Source: CAIKZZ01 sp037443765 (GTDB taxonomy: Bacteria > Pseudomonadota > Gammaproteobacteria > Steroidobacterales > Steroidobacteraceae). From it: DNA of 31,164 bases. Below are positions 23,947 to 31,164 of the stretch, in pieces. Location of the stretch: positions 1 to 31,164 of the forward strand of contig JBBINS010000019.1 in the NCBI GenBank assembly GCA_037443765.1, written 5' to 3'. The notes beneath the pieces are model-generated. The model searched no databases. It saw only the letters and a program-made list of their open reading frames with translations, and was not told the origin of the DNA. The first letter of the stretch is position 1, and each line of letters opens with the position of its first letter. A program made the position numbers and the translations under genes.

Positions 23947-24213
23947 ATGCCGAGCTACGATTACCACTGCCCGTCGAACGGCCGCGTCGTCGAGGTCGAG
24001 CACCGGATGGCCGAGACCGTCGCGACCTGGGGCGAGGTCTGCCGGCGCGCTGGAATCGAGACCGGCGAGACGCCTGCCAGTGCAGCGGTCGAGCGGCTGA
24101 TCAGCGGCGGCAACGTCATCCGCGCCGGTTCGCTCGGCAGCAAGCGCGAACTGCCGTGCGACACGGGCCCCTGCGGCGCACCCGCCTGCGGCAGCGGAGC
24201 GTGCGGGTCCTAG
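23947..24213 (+). CDS. FmdB-like small protein with Cys-rich tail
   Basis: The 88-residue product begins MPSYDYHCPSNGRVVEVEHRM, clearly related to the FmdB-type zinc-ribbon proteins (M-P-x-Y-x-Y-x-C start). The ribbon is altered: where FmdB has CxxCG this has C-P-S-N-G, leaving only Cys8, and a second Cys appears at residue 32 (GEVCRRAG). The C-terminal tail carries four Cys at strictly equal spacing, residues 71, 76, 81 and 86 (CDTGPCGAPACGSGACGS). Metal or Fe-S binding by the tail is inferred. Function unknown. The ribosome-binding site is unclear. It precedes the amidohydrolase gene by 119 bases. Confidence 0.75.
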   Translation: MPSYDYHCPSNGRVVEVEHRMAETVATWGEVCRRAGIETGETPASAAVERLISGGNVIRAGSLGSKRELPCDTGPCGAPACGSGACGS

Positions 24214-24332
24214 GCGTCCGGTGGCCGTCCGCCGCCGATTGCCCCGGCCGCCCCGGCCTGCGACCGCCGCTGTCGTCGAGCCGCCGGACCGGCGGTGCGC
24301 GTGGCACACTGCAGGCGGAAAGGGGCGTGGCG

Positions 24333-26123
24333 ATGCCGTCAGTTCGCACGAGACCGGGAGCCGCGACGGCATGCGCGCTGCTGCTGGCGTCCGCCTGCTG
24401 GACGGGCGGAGCGGTTGCCGCCGGCGCGGCACCTGCGCCGCATGCACCGACCCATGGGGACGCCGCGCTGATCCTGATCAACGGCGTCGTCCGCACGCAG
24501 ACGCGTCGCCAGCCCATCGCGCAGGCCGTGGCCGTCTCTGCCGGGGCGATCGTCTACGTGGGCAGCAACGCCGGCGCGCTGGCCTGGCGGGGTCCCGGGA
24601 CCCGGGTCGTCGACCTCCATGGCAAGACCATGCTGCCGGGTCTCGCGGATACGCACGTGCATCCGGCTCTCGGCGAGTTCCTCAACCATCGGCTGTGTGA
24701 CGTGCACGGGTACAGCGTCGAGGAAGGATTCGCCAGGCTCAGGCACTGCGCCGAGGTCGCGCCGGCCGGCGACTGGGTCGTCGGCTACGGCTGGTACGAC
24801 CTCGACAACGCCGCCTTCGACGGCATCACGCGGGCGCAACTCGATGCGCTGGTGCCGGATCGCAAGCTCGCGGTGATCTCCAAGGACATCCATACGCTGT
24901 GGGTCAATTCGAAGACCCTCCAGGAGTTCGGCATCGGCCGCGACACCCCGTCGCCGGCGGGCGGCGAGATCGTCCACGACGCGGCGACGGGCGAGCCGAC
25001 CGGGATGCTGATCGACGCGGCGAACCACGCCGTGGCCGATCGCATCCAGCACGACTCACCCTATGCGCAATCGACCGCCGAGATCTGCCGGTCGGCGATG
25101 GCGCATCTCAACAGCCTCGGGATCACGTCGATCCTCGACGCCTTCGTGGACGACGACGCGGCCGAGGTCTATCGCAGCCTCGACCTCGAAGGCCGGCTGA
25201 CGATGCGGGTGTCGCTCGCCGTGCCGGTGCTGCCGAGCAACTACCGGACCGAGATCCCGCGAATCGCAGCGAATCGCGCTAAGTGGCGCTCGCCTCACGT
25301 ACGCCTCGACTTCATCAAGGTCATCGCCGACGGCAACCCGGAGGTCGGTCTCAGCAGCCTGCTCAACCATGACGGCCCGCCCGAGACCGCGACGCCGGGC
25401 TACTACACGCAGGCGCAGATGACCGAGCTCGTCGCTCTCGCCGAAAGGTCGGGCCTCAGTGTGTTCGTGCACGCGATCGGCGACGGCGCGGCGCGCGAGG
25501 TGCTCGACGCCGTCGCGGCGGCACGCCGCTCCGCGCCGCACACGAAGCGCCGTCATACGCTGACGCACCTCGTGTGGGTCGCCGATTCGGACCTGCCGCG
25601 GTTCAGGCGCCTCGGAGTGATCGCCAACATCCAGGAGGGGTGGCTCGCGCCCGCCGCATTCGGCGGCCCGCCGGGTTACGACTACGCGCGCAGCACGGCC
25701 GCGGGGCCCATCGGGCCGTGGCTGGCGGGGCGGCTGATGCCGTACCGGCCGCTCCGGGAAGCCGGCGCGCGCCTCGCCGGCGGCAGCGACTGGTTCTACA
25801 CCGAGGAGAATCCGTGGCGTGCGATGGAGTCGGGCGTGACCGGCAAGGACCCGGGCCGCGCCAGCGGCCCGCCGATGATCCCGAACCACACGCTCGACCT
25901 GCCGACGCTGATTCGCGCACGCACGGTCGATGCCGCATACCAGCTGTATCTCGAGGACCGGACCGGCGAAATTGCGCCGGGGATGCGCGCAGACCTCGTC
26001 GTCGTCGACCGTGACCCGCTGGGCACGCCGGTCGACGAACTCCACGCGACTTCGGTCGAGCTCACGCTGCTCGACGGCAAGGTGGTCTACCGTCGGGAGC
26101 CGGGGACGCCGGCTCGTGACTGA
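24333..26123 (+). CDS. Exported amidohydrolase, YtcJ-like
   Basis: The 596-residue product has an N-terminal signal peptide (about 1-29, TACALLLASACWTGGAVAAG; a lipobox-like ASAC is also present, so a lipoprotein is possible). An amidohydrolase_3 domain follows: ALILINGVVRT start, GKTMLPGLADTHVHP with metal ligands His108 and His110, then HAIGDGA and HTLTHLVWV supplying later His ligands, and AGGSDWFYTEENP with the final Asp. The end GEIAPGMRADLVVVDRDP is characteristic. YtcJ-type enzymes hydrolyse amide bonds in mostly unknown substrates. The ATG follows GGAAAGGGG. Exported to the periplasm by inference. It might be transcribed with the FmdB-like gene. Confidence 0.9.
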   Translation: MPSVRTRPGAATACALLLASACWTGGAVAAGAAPAPHAPTHGDAALILINGVVRTQTRRQPIAQAVAVSAGAIVYVGSNAGALAWRGPGTRVVDLHGKTMLPGLADTHVHPALGEFLNHRLCDVHGYSVEEGFARLRHCAEVAPAGDWVVGYGWYDLDNAAFDGITRAQLDALVPDRKLAVISKDIHTLWVNSKTLQEFGIGRDTPSPAGGEIVHDAATGEPTGMLIDAANHAVADRIQHDSPYAQSTAEICRSAMAHLNSLGITSILDAFVDDDAAEVYRSLDLEGRLTMRVSLAVPVLPSNYRTEIPRIAANRAKWRSPHVRLDFIKVIADGNPEVGLSSLLNHDGPPETATPGYYTQAQMTELVALAERSGLSVFVHAIGDGAAREVLDAVAAARRSAPHTKRRHTLTHLVWVADSDLPRFRRLGVIANIQEGWLAPAAFGGPPGYDYARSTAAGPIGPWLAGRLMPYRPLREAGARLAGGSDWFYTEENPWRAMESGVTGKDPGRASGPPMIPNHTLDLPTLIRARTVDAAYQLYLEDRTGEIAPGMRADLVVVDRDPLGTPVDELHATSVELTLLDGKVVYRREPGTPARD

Positions 26124-26215
26124 GGCGGCGCGGTCAGCGTCCCTCGGATGGCCATCGGCTGGGGCCGCAGGCGGCCGCCCGGCGCGACGCTCCCGGTGAC
26201 GCGGCCTTCCAGTAG

Positions 26216-26253
26216 ACTTCAGGTCCTCGCGCTCCGCGCCTCCCAGCTGAAGT
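26216..26253 (+). promoter_or_regulatory. Inverted repeat in the leader of the aminotransferase gene
   Basis: ACTTCAG (26216-26222) and CTGAAGT (26247-26253) form perfect 7-bp arms around a 24-base GC-rich loop. The right arm ends six bases before the ATG and includes GAAG, the only ribosome-binding candidate. If transcribed, it could hide the translation start; if double-stranded, it could be an operator. TAGACT at 26213-26218 is a possible -10 without a clear -35. Confidence 0.3.
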
Positions 26254-26259
26254 AACGAC

Positions 26260-27126
26260 ATGGGCCATTCGAGCAGCGTCTCCCGGACCTGGACTTTCTA
26301 TGCCGGCGACTGGCACGAGGGCGACGTCGCCCTGTTCGGGCCGCGCACCCACTCGCTCTGGCTCGGCTCGTCGGTTTTCGACGGCGCGCGGGCCTTCGAG
26401 GGCGTGACGCCCGACATCGAGCGCCACTGCACCCGGATCAACGACTCCGCGGCGAAGTTCAGCCTCAAGGCCTCCGTCGCACCCGACACCTGGCTCGGGC
26501 TCGTCCGGGACGGCCTCAAGCGCTTCGGCGGCACGCCGGAGCTCTACATCCGGCCGATGTACTGGGCCGAGAGCGGCGGGCCGCTGTCGGTGCCACCCGA
26601 CCCGGACTCCACCCGCTGGTGCCTGACGATGTACGACGCGCCGATGCCGGCGCCTGTCGACACGTCGATCACACTGTCACCGTTTCGCAGGCCGTCGATC
26701 GAAACGATGCCGGTCGACGCCAAGGCGGGCTGCCTGTACCCGAACAACGCGCGAGCACTGGTCGAGGCGGGCCGCCGGGGCTTCGACAACTGCCTGCTGT
26801 GCGACATGCTCGGCAACGTCGCGGAACTCGCCACCGCCAACGTCTTCATGGCGAAGGACGGCGTGGTCTTCACGCCGATCGCGAACGGCACGTTCCTGAA
26901 CGGGATCACTCGCCAGCGCGTGATCGGTCTGATGCGCGGCGCCGGCGTCGAGGTCAGGGAGGCGGTGCTCCGGTACCCGGACTTCCAGCAGGCGGACGAG
27001 ATCTGGAGTTGCGGCAACTGGGCGAAGGTTGCGCCGATCACGCGCATCGACGCCCGCACCGTCGCGCCGGGCCCGTTCTACCGCAAGGCTCGCGAACTCT
27101 ACTGGGACTTCGCACACAGCCGGTGA
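26260..27126 (+). CDS. ilvE: Branched-chain amino acid aminotransferase (fold type IV PLP)
   Basis: The 288-residue product fits the class IV aminotransferase family in length and motifs: YAGDWHEGDVALFGPRTHSLWLGSSVFDGARAFEG at the N-terminus, the Schiff-base Lys155 in VDAKAGCLYPNN, the NVAELATANVF cofactor region, and NGTFLNGITRQRVI near residue 210. It interconverts Leu, Ile and Val with their 2-keto acids in the cytoplasm. The active-site Lys region reads AKAGCLYPN, a variant of the usual AKAxGNYxNS, so a related substrate such as a D-amino acid or aminodeoxychorismate cannot be excluded. The ribosome-binding site is weak. The UDG-like gene starts three bases after its stop, so they are probably co-transcribed. 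Confidence 0.85.
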   Translation: MGHSSSVSRTWTFYAGDWHEGDVALFGPRTHSLWLGSSVFDGARAFEGVTPDIERHCTRINDSAAKFSLKASVAPDTWLGLVRDGLKRFGGTPELYIRPMYWAESGGPLSVPPDPDSTRWCLTMYDAPMPAPVDTSITLSPFRRPSIETMPVDAKAGCLYPNNARALVEAGRRGFDNCLLCDMLGNVAELATANVFMAKDGVVFTPIANGTFLNGITRQRVIGLMRGAGVEVREAVLRYPDFQQADEIWSCGNWAKVAPITRIDARTVAPGPFYRKARELYWDFAHSR

Positions 27127-27129
27127 CCG

Positions 27130-27762
27130 GTGCGGCGCGCAGCAGGCAGCGGGGCGTCCGCGGGCGGCCGTTCGCCGGCGGCGTCGCTCGCGCGCCTCAC
27201 CGACGAGGTCCGGGCGTGCACGCGCTGCGCGGCGCACCTGTCACTCGGGCCGCGACCGGTGCTGCAGGTCGACCTGCGGGCGCGCATCCTGATTGCGGGA
27301 CAGGCTCCGGGCAGCAAGGTGCACGCGAGCGGCGTGCCATTTGAGGATGCGAGCGGCGACCGCCTGCGCGCGTGGATGGGTGTCGACGCCGCGACGTTCT
27401 ACGACGCCCGGCGCATCGCGATCCTACCGATGGGGTTCTGCTATCCCGGCACCGGCAAGTCCGGCGACCTGCCACCGCGACCGGAATGCGCGGCGGCCTG
27501 GCGGGCGCAGCTGCTCGCGGCGCTTCGCAACGTCCAGCTGACGCTGCTCGTCGGCCAGTTCGCGCAGGCCTGGCACCTCGGCGATGCCGGCAGGCCGGCC
27601 CTGACCGACACGGTGCGCGCGTGGCGCGACCACTGGCCGGCCGCGGTTCCGTTGCCGCACCCGAGTCCGCGCAACAACCTCTGGTTGCGTCGCAACCCGT
27701 GGTTCGAGGCCGAGGTGCTGCCGCGGCTGCGCGGGCGCGTGCGGGAAATCATCGGGTTGTGA
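27130..27762 (+). CDS. Fe-S uracil-DNA glycosylase family protein
   Basis: The 210-residue product starts with GTG three bases after the aminotransferase stop. Four Cys match the [4Fe-4S] set of family 4 uracil-DNA glycosylases: Cys30 and Cys33 (CTRC), then Cys104 and Cys120, sixteen residues apart. Motif A is GQAPGSKVHASGVPF where family 4 has GEAPG, and motif B is HPSPRNN at 177-183. The variant belongs to a UDG-like subgroup common in proteobacteria whose glycosylase activity is uncertain. The expected role is removal of uracil or other damaged bases from DNA. The first 20 residues are low-complexity, so the true start could be downstream. Confidence 0.85.
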   Translation: MRRAAGSGASAGGRSPAASLARLTDEVRACTRCAAHLSLGPRPVLQVDLRARILIAGQAPGSKVHASGVPFEDASGDRLRAWMGVDAATFYDARRIAILPMGFCYPGTGKSGDLPPRPECAAAWRAQLLAALRNVQLTLLVGQFAQAWHLGDAGRPALTDTVRAWRDHWPAAVPLPHPSPRNNLWLRRNPWFEAEVLPRLRGRVREIIGL

Positions 27763-27854
27763 ACGTGGCGGTCACCCCAACATTAAGCGGGTGACTTGGC
27801 TCACATTTGGGCGCGGCGAGCGCGTTTGCGAGATACGGGCCCATCGGCTATCCG

Positions 27855-27878
27855 TACAATCCACAGCGTCCGACGGAC
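27855..27878 (+). promoter_or_regulatory. Candidate promoter and palindrome ahead of the desaturase gene
   Basis: TACAAT at 27855-27860 is a good -10 but has no clear -35. Seven bases on, where transcription would start, lies the perfect palindrome GTCCG-A-CGGAC (27868-27878), a plausible operator position. The leader to the ATG at 27972 would be about 105 bases. Confidence 0.3.
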
Positions 27879-27971
27879 CGAAAGCCGTGAACGGGTGGTC
27901 GAGCCGTGGCAGCGTAGCACTATTGACCGGAGCACCCTCGCGCCCGGTCGGCTGGAGCGGGAACAGCGCAT

Positions 27972-29111
27972 ATGACGGCAACTGAATGGGAAATGGCGCG
28001 GCGCAACTGGACGACGACGCTGATGTTCGTGCTGACGGCTGCGGTCGCGCTCACGATCGTGCCGTGGTACGGCATCGCGCACGGCTACAGTGCTGCTGCG
28101 TGGATCTGGTTCGCCGTGATCCTGAGCGCGAACGAGCTCGCGATCACCTGCGGCTACCACCGGCTGTTCGCGCACGGGACGTACGAGGCGCATCCGGCGC
28201 TGCGGCTCGTGTACCTGCTGTTCGGCGCGATGGCGCTGCAGAACAGCGCGCTGATCTGGAGCGCCGGCCACCGGGTGCACCATCGTTACATCGATGACCC
28301 GGAGCGCGATCCGTACTGCGCGCGCCGCGGCTTCTGGTTCTCGCACATCGGCTGGATGCTGAGGAACTACCCGAGCGGTGAGCCGGACTTCAGCACCGTT
28401 CGCGACCTGCAGAACGACCCGCTCGTGATGTGGCAGCACCGGCATTACCTGCCGATCGCGCTCGGAATGAACTTCGGCGTGCCGCTGCTGCTCGGCTGGG
28501 CGAGCGGCGACGTCCTCGGCACGCTGCTGCTCGCAGGTGTCCTGCGGCTCGTCGTGAGCCACCACCTCACGTTCTGCATCAACTCGCTCGCTCACATCAT
28601 TGGCACGCAGCCGTACACCGACGAGAACACCGCGCGCGACAACGCGGCGGTCGCGTTGCTCACGTTCGGCGAGGGTTACCACAACTTCCACCACATGTTC
28701 GCCCACGACTACCGCAACGGCGTGCGCTGGTGGCAGTGGGACCCGTCCAAGTGGTTCATCGCCTCGATGCACTGGCTCGGGCTCGCGACGAACCTGAAGA
28801 CGGTGCCGTGGTTCCGGATCCAGCGCGCGATACTCGAGACGCAGTTCAAGCGCGCCGAGACCCAGCTCGCCCGGCAGCCAGACCGAATCCGGATGGAGCA
28901 CCTCAGGCAACGCGTCGCGGAGGAGTATGCGGCGTTCCAGGCGGCCGTCGCCGCCTGGACGCAGGCGCGCGAGCAGTGGCTCGACGCGACCAAGCGGGCG
29001 ATGGCCGAGCGCTGGGAGCAGTCCATTCTCCAGTCGCGCCTCAAGGAGCTCGAGTACGCGTTGCGCCTGCAGCGGCGGCGCATGCGGGTGCTGGGCGCCC
29101 AGCTCGGCTAG
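27972..29111 (+). CDS. Fatty-acyl-CoA desaturase with C-terminal coiled coil
   Basis: The 379-residue product has the three His boxes of integral-membrane acyl-CoA (delta-9 type) desaturases: HRLFAH at 63-68, HRVHH at 100-104 and HNFHH at 237-241, plus NSLAH near 204-208. Four membrane segments lie around 15-35, 41-60, 160-180 and 183-205. They bind two irons and introduce a double bond into membrane fatty acids using oxygen and an electron donor. The catalytic part ends near 285; about 95 further residues (RIQRAILETQF... to the end) are highly charged, Glu/Arg/Gln-rich and heptad-like, a probable coiled coil unlike the short tails I expect of the family. Start may be the ATG seven codons in. 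It converges with the radical SAM gene. Confidence 0.92.
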   Translation: MTATEWEMARRNWTTTLMFVLTAAVALTIVPWYGIAHGYSAAAWIWFAVILSANELAITCGYHRLFAHGTYEAHPALRLVYLLFGAMALQNSALIWSAGHRVHHRYIDDPERDPYCARRGFWFSHIGWMLRNYPSGEPDFSTVRDLQNDPLVMWQHRHYLPIALGMNFGVPLLLGWASGDVLGTLLLAGVLRLVVSHHLTFCINSLAHIIGTQPYTDENTARDNAAVALLTFGEGYHNFHHMFAHDYRNGVRWWQWDPSKWFIASMHWLGLATNLKTVPWFRIQRAILETQFKRAETQLARQPDRIRMEHLRQRVAEEYAAFQAAVAAWTQAREQWLDATKRAMAERWEQSILQSRLKELEYALRLQRRRMRVLGAQLG

Positions 29112-29124
29112 AGCCTGCGTCGCT

Positions 29125-29141
29125 CGCGGGCGCTACCCGCG
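29125..29141. terminator. Hairpin at the desaturase/radical SAM convergence
   Basis: CGCGGG-CGCTA-CCCGCG is a 6-bp stem spanning the radical SAM stop codon and the 21-base gap to the desaturase stop. It is placed for bidirectional termination but lacks a T-tract. A direct repeat CGCTCGCGG flanks it. Confidence 0.3.
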
Positions 29142-30875
29142 CTCGCGGTTGCGGGTCAGGTAGCGCGCGCCGAGACGGACCATCTCGGCGATCCTGAAGT
29201 TGACGAGGTGCCGGGGCCAGAAAAGCTCGTCCTTGTCGCACACCGTCGAAATGCTGAACCGGGCGATATCGCCCTTGAGTGCCGACGATGGCGCCGGCGC
29301 GCCGGCAGGGCCCGGTTCGGCGTCGAGGCGCGCCCGCAGGGCCGTGGCCTCACGGATCCGGCCGGCCACCGCGCGGGCGCTTCGCTCCGAAATCCGCCCA
29401 TAGCGACGCTTGAGTTCGTTCAGGCGTTCCGCCGCCTCGTAGGTCGCGTCGACCATTTCGCGGCGGGTCATCCAGCGCGTCTCGTAGTTCAGCATGTGTT
29501 CCCAGGTCGGCTGGACGAGCAGCTGGCGATGCTCCTCGAGTGTCCGGGCGAACAGCCGGTAGCCGAAGCGCTCCGGCTCCTCGAAGCCGCGGCTCGCCGG
29601 GTCGATGAACGGGCCCATCGGCGAGATGAAGCAGGCGAGGCGCTTGTCGTGCAGCTGAAACAGCTGCTCGCAGTAGTCGACCGTCGCCATCACCGACGCA
29701 TGGGTCTGCTCGGGGAGGCCGATCATGAAGAAGACGTCGATGCGCCGGCAGCGCAGGCGCAGTGCCTCCGCGAACACCGCCTGCATCTCGTCGTTGGTGT
29801 AGCCGGGCCCGCCATCCTGGGCTTCGCGCACCTGCTGGTCGTGGCTGTCCGGGCTGAGCTCCATGCTCCAGCGGGACACGTGCCGGTCGATCTCGCTCAG
29901 AAACGGGACCGGTGGCAGGTCGAGGAACTCGAAGACGATCTCATTCGGCAGCGCGGCGTCGCGCAGGCGATCCAGGAGTTCGTGCGCGCGGTCGGCGCCG
30001 GCCTGCAGCACATCGCCGACCAGCACGATCGGCGCGCGCGACAGCCGGCTGATCGCGACCATGTTGGCGACGAGGCTCGCCGGTGAGCGGAATCCGGGCC
30101 CGTGTCGCCCCGTCAGCCCCGCGCACGCGGTGCGCGAGGCGCCGCACGTGACGCAGTCATGGCCGCAGCCCTTGACCGTGAACAGTGCAGTGATCGGATT
30201 GCGCCACCAGCGCCGCAAGGGCAGGGTGCTGTCGAGGTCCCGGTAGCGCAGCACCATGTCGGCGATGAGGTCGGGCCGCAGATCCACGTAGTCGAGCGAC
30301 TGCGGTACGAACCGGCGCGGATTGACCCGGACGCCGCCGCCGGCCTTCCAGGTCAGATTCGGAATGCCGTCGAGTGGCTGGCCGCGCCGCAGGGCGACGA
30401 GCAGCTGATGCAGCGGCGGCTCCGTGCTGTCGCCGCGGAGCACGTAGTCGACGGCGGGGTAGCGGATCAGCTCCTCGTGGAAGTAGCTGGCCGACAGGCC
30501 GCCCATGATGATGGGCACGTCCGGATGCTGTTCCTTCGCGATCCGTGCGACCTCGATGGCACCGTGCGCGTGCGGGAGCCAGTGCAGGTCGATGCCGATC
30601 GCTCGCGGTCGCAGCCCGGCGAGGAAGCGGGGCACGTCGAAGCCGCGGTCGTTCATCATTCGCAGCGCGAGGTTGACGATCCGGACGCGGAGCCCCCGGT
30701 CGTGGAGGAAACTCGCGATCGTCAGGAAGCCGAGCGGGTACATCTCGAACACGGTCGAGGACGGCACCATGTCGCTGACCGGCCCGTACAGGATCGAGCG
30801 CTCGCGGAAATCGTAGACGCTCGGCGCGTGCAGCAGCAGCAGATCCACCGGTTCTTGCTGTATCGAGCCCGTCAC
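29133..30875 (-). CDS. B12-binding-domain radical SAM protein (Ta0216-like)
   Basis: The N-terminal part (about 1-160: DLLLLHAPSVYDFRER... to ...VDYVLRGDSTEPPL) is a cobalamin-binding-type Rossmann domain. The radical SAM core begins with FTVKGCGHDCVTC, whose CxxxCxxC binds the [4Fe-4S] cluster, and includes MELSPDSHDQQVREAQDG and DVFFMIGLPEQT. A C-terminal extension of about 130 residues is of unknown role. The pattern HAPSVYDFRER...GPVSDMVPS is one I associate with the TIGR04190 group, whose reaction is unknown. I prefer the GTG at 30875 (581 residues, GAGG at eight bases); the ATG at 30911 adds 12 residues but has no ribosome-binding site. Cytoplasmic. Confidence 0.85.
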   Translation of the reverse strand: MTGSIQQEPVDLLLLHAPSVYDFRERSILYGPVSDMVPSSTVFEMYPLGFLTIASFLHDRGLRVRIVNLALRMMNDRGFDVPRFLAGLRPRAIGIDLHWLPHAHGAIEVARIAKEQHPDVPIIMGGLSASYFHEELIRYPAVDYVLRGDSTEPPLHQLLVALRRGQPLDGIPNLTWKAGGGVRVNPRRFVPQSLDYVDLRPDLIADMVLRYRDLDSTLPLRRWWRNPITALFTVKGCGHDCVTCGASRTACAGLTGRHGPGFRSPASLVANMVAISRLSRAPIVLVGDVLQAGADRAHELLDRLRDAALPNEIVFEFLDLPPVPFLSEIDRHVSRWSMELSPDSHDQQVREAQDGGPGYTNDEMQAVFAEALRLRCRRIDVFFMIGLPEQTHASVMATVDYCEQLFQLHDKRLACFISPMGPFIDPASRGFEEPERFGYRLFARTLEEHRQLLVQPTWEHMLNYETRWMTRREMVDATYEAAERLNELKRRYGRISERSARAVAGRIREATALRARLDAEPGPAGAPAPSSALKGDIARFSISTVCDKDELFWPRHLVNFRIAEMVRLGARYLTRNRERG

Positions 30876-31026
30876 GGCGGTCCTCAAGCTCGGCGAGCGC
30901 CGCGCCGGCATCGCGCCGACGGCGGGTCCGGCCGGCGCCTGGCGCCGGCGAACGCACCGAGGTTACGACACTACGTGGCGGCACGGCTGCGCCATCAGCG
31001 CACGCGGCTGCGAACGTGGGGCAAGG

Positions 31027-31046
31027 CGGGCGGGTGGTGCCGCCCG
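31027..31046 (-). terminator. Hairpin downstream of the chemoreceptor gene
   Basis: CGGGCGG-N6-CCGCCCG is a 7-bp perfect stem beginning eight bases after the stop codon of the leftward gene that ends at 31054. There is no T-tract, so termination is only suggested by position. Confidence 0.35.
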
Positions 31047-31053
31047 GCGACGG

Positions 31054-31164
31054 TCAGAACTCCTGCCAGTCGTCCCCGCCGCCGGCGGCGGCCGCCCTCT
31101 CCACGGGGGCGCTGGCTGCCCGGGCTTTCGGCGCCGCGGCCGGCCGCGCGGCAGGGCGCGCCCA
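31054..31164 (-). CDS. C-terminal tail of a methyl-accepting chemotaxis protein (partial)
   Basis: The minus strand is open from the window edge to a TGA at 31056-31054, giving the last 36 residues of a protein. They form an Ala/Pro/Arg-rich flexible linker followed by GGGDDWQEF at the very end. A flexible linker ending in an aromatic pentapeptide of the NWETF type is the CheR/CheB docking tail of chemoreceptors, and DWQEF fits that pattern. The rest of the gene lies to the right of the window. The radical SAM gene follows on the same strand after about 180 bases. Confidence 0.7.
   Translation of the reverse strand, partial: WARPAARPAAAPKARAASAPVERAAAAGGGDDWQEF

Noticed and set aside
25056..26261. 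A 401-codon leftward open frame opposite the amidohydrolase
   Set aside because: Antisense shadow with no motifs and Arg/Val/Glu-rich composition.

Overview
The window is about 31 kb of very GC-rich chromosomal DNA carrying roughly 25 genes. There are no rRNA or tRNA genes, CRISPR arrays or insertion sequences that I could recognise. The gene set (tripartite RND pump subunits, Spy/CpxP-like periplasmic protein, DUF6515-like secreted protein, BON lipoprotein, glutathione S-transferase, integral-membrane fatty-acyl desaturase, paired acyl-CoA dehydrogenases, chemoreceptor tail) points to a free-living Gram-negative proteobacterium. A gammaproteobacterium of the Steroidobacter/Nevskia/Xanthomonas kind is my best guess, but this is inference from gene content only.

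Layout. 1-605 has no gene I can support. 606-3794 is a leftward block of four exported proteins: a DUF6515-like Gly/Tyr-rich protein, a lipoprotein coupled to it by an ATGA overlap, a second protein ending in the same C-terminal module, and a His-rich Spy/CpxP-like protein. 3795-4488 is apparently non-coding. 4489-5391 holds a small NTF2-like protein and a BON-domain lipoprotein. 5422-8091 (leftward) holds a methyltransferase and a large class V aminotransferase/cysteine-desulfurase-like enzyme. Diverging from the latter is a tight operon (8224-9727): ArsR-type repressor, SRPBCC/AHSA1-like protein and glutathione S-transferase, joined by ATGA overlaps. Its control region holds two tandem inverted repeats, and the repressor start codon lies inside the second.

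9788-16442 (leftward) carries a membrane sensor kinase with a degenerate ATP-binding domain, preceded by an RND efflux permease and its periplasmic adaptor. A strong hairpin spans the adaptor stop codon and the permease ribosome-binding region. 16884-21058 (rightward) has two paired acyl-CoA dehydrogenase subunits followed by an exported DUF885 zinc-peptidase-like protein. 21080-23769 (leftward) is an FAD-dependent oxidoreductase translationally coupled to an MFS transporter. 23947-27762 (rightward) has a small FmdB-like Cys-rich protein, an exported amidohydrolase, a branched-chain aminotransferase and an Fe-S uracil-DNA-glycosylase-family protein. 27972-29111 is a fatty-acyl desaturase with an unusual C-terminal coiled coil. 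It converges on a B12-binding radical SAM protein (29133-30875), and the window ends inside the C-terminal tail of a chemoreceptor, recognised from its DWQEF docking peptide.

I see no single large new system. The parts most worth following are the ArsR double operator with a probably leaderless message, the paired secreted proteins sharing a C-terminal Cys module, the catalytically degenerate sensor kinase, the FmdB variant with an evenly spaced Cys tail, and the desaturase coiled-coil extension.
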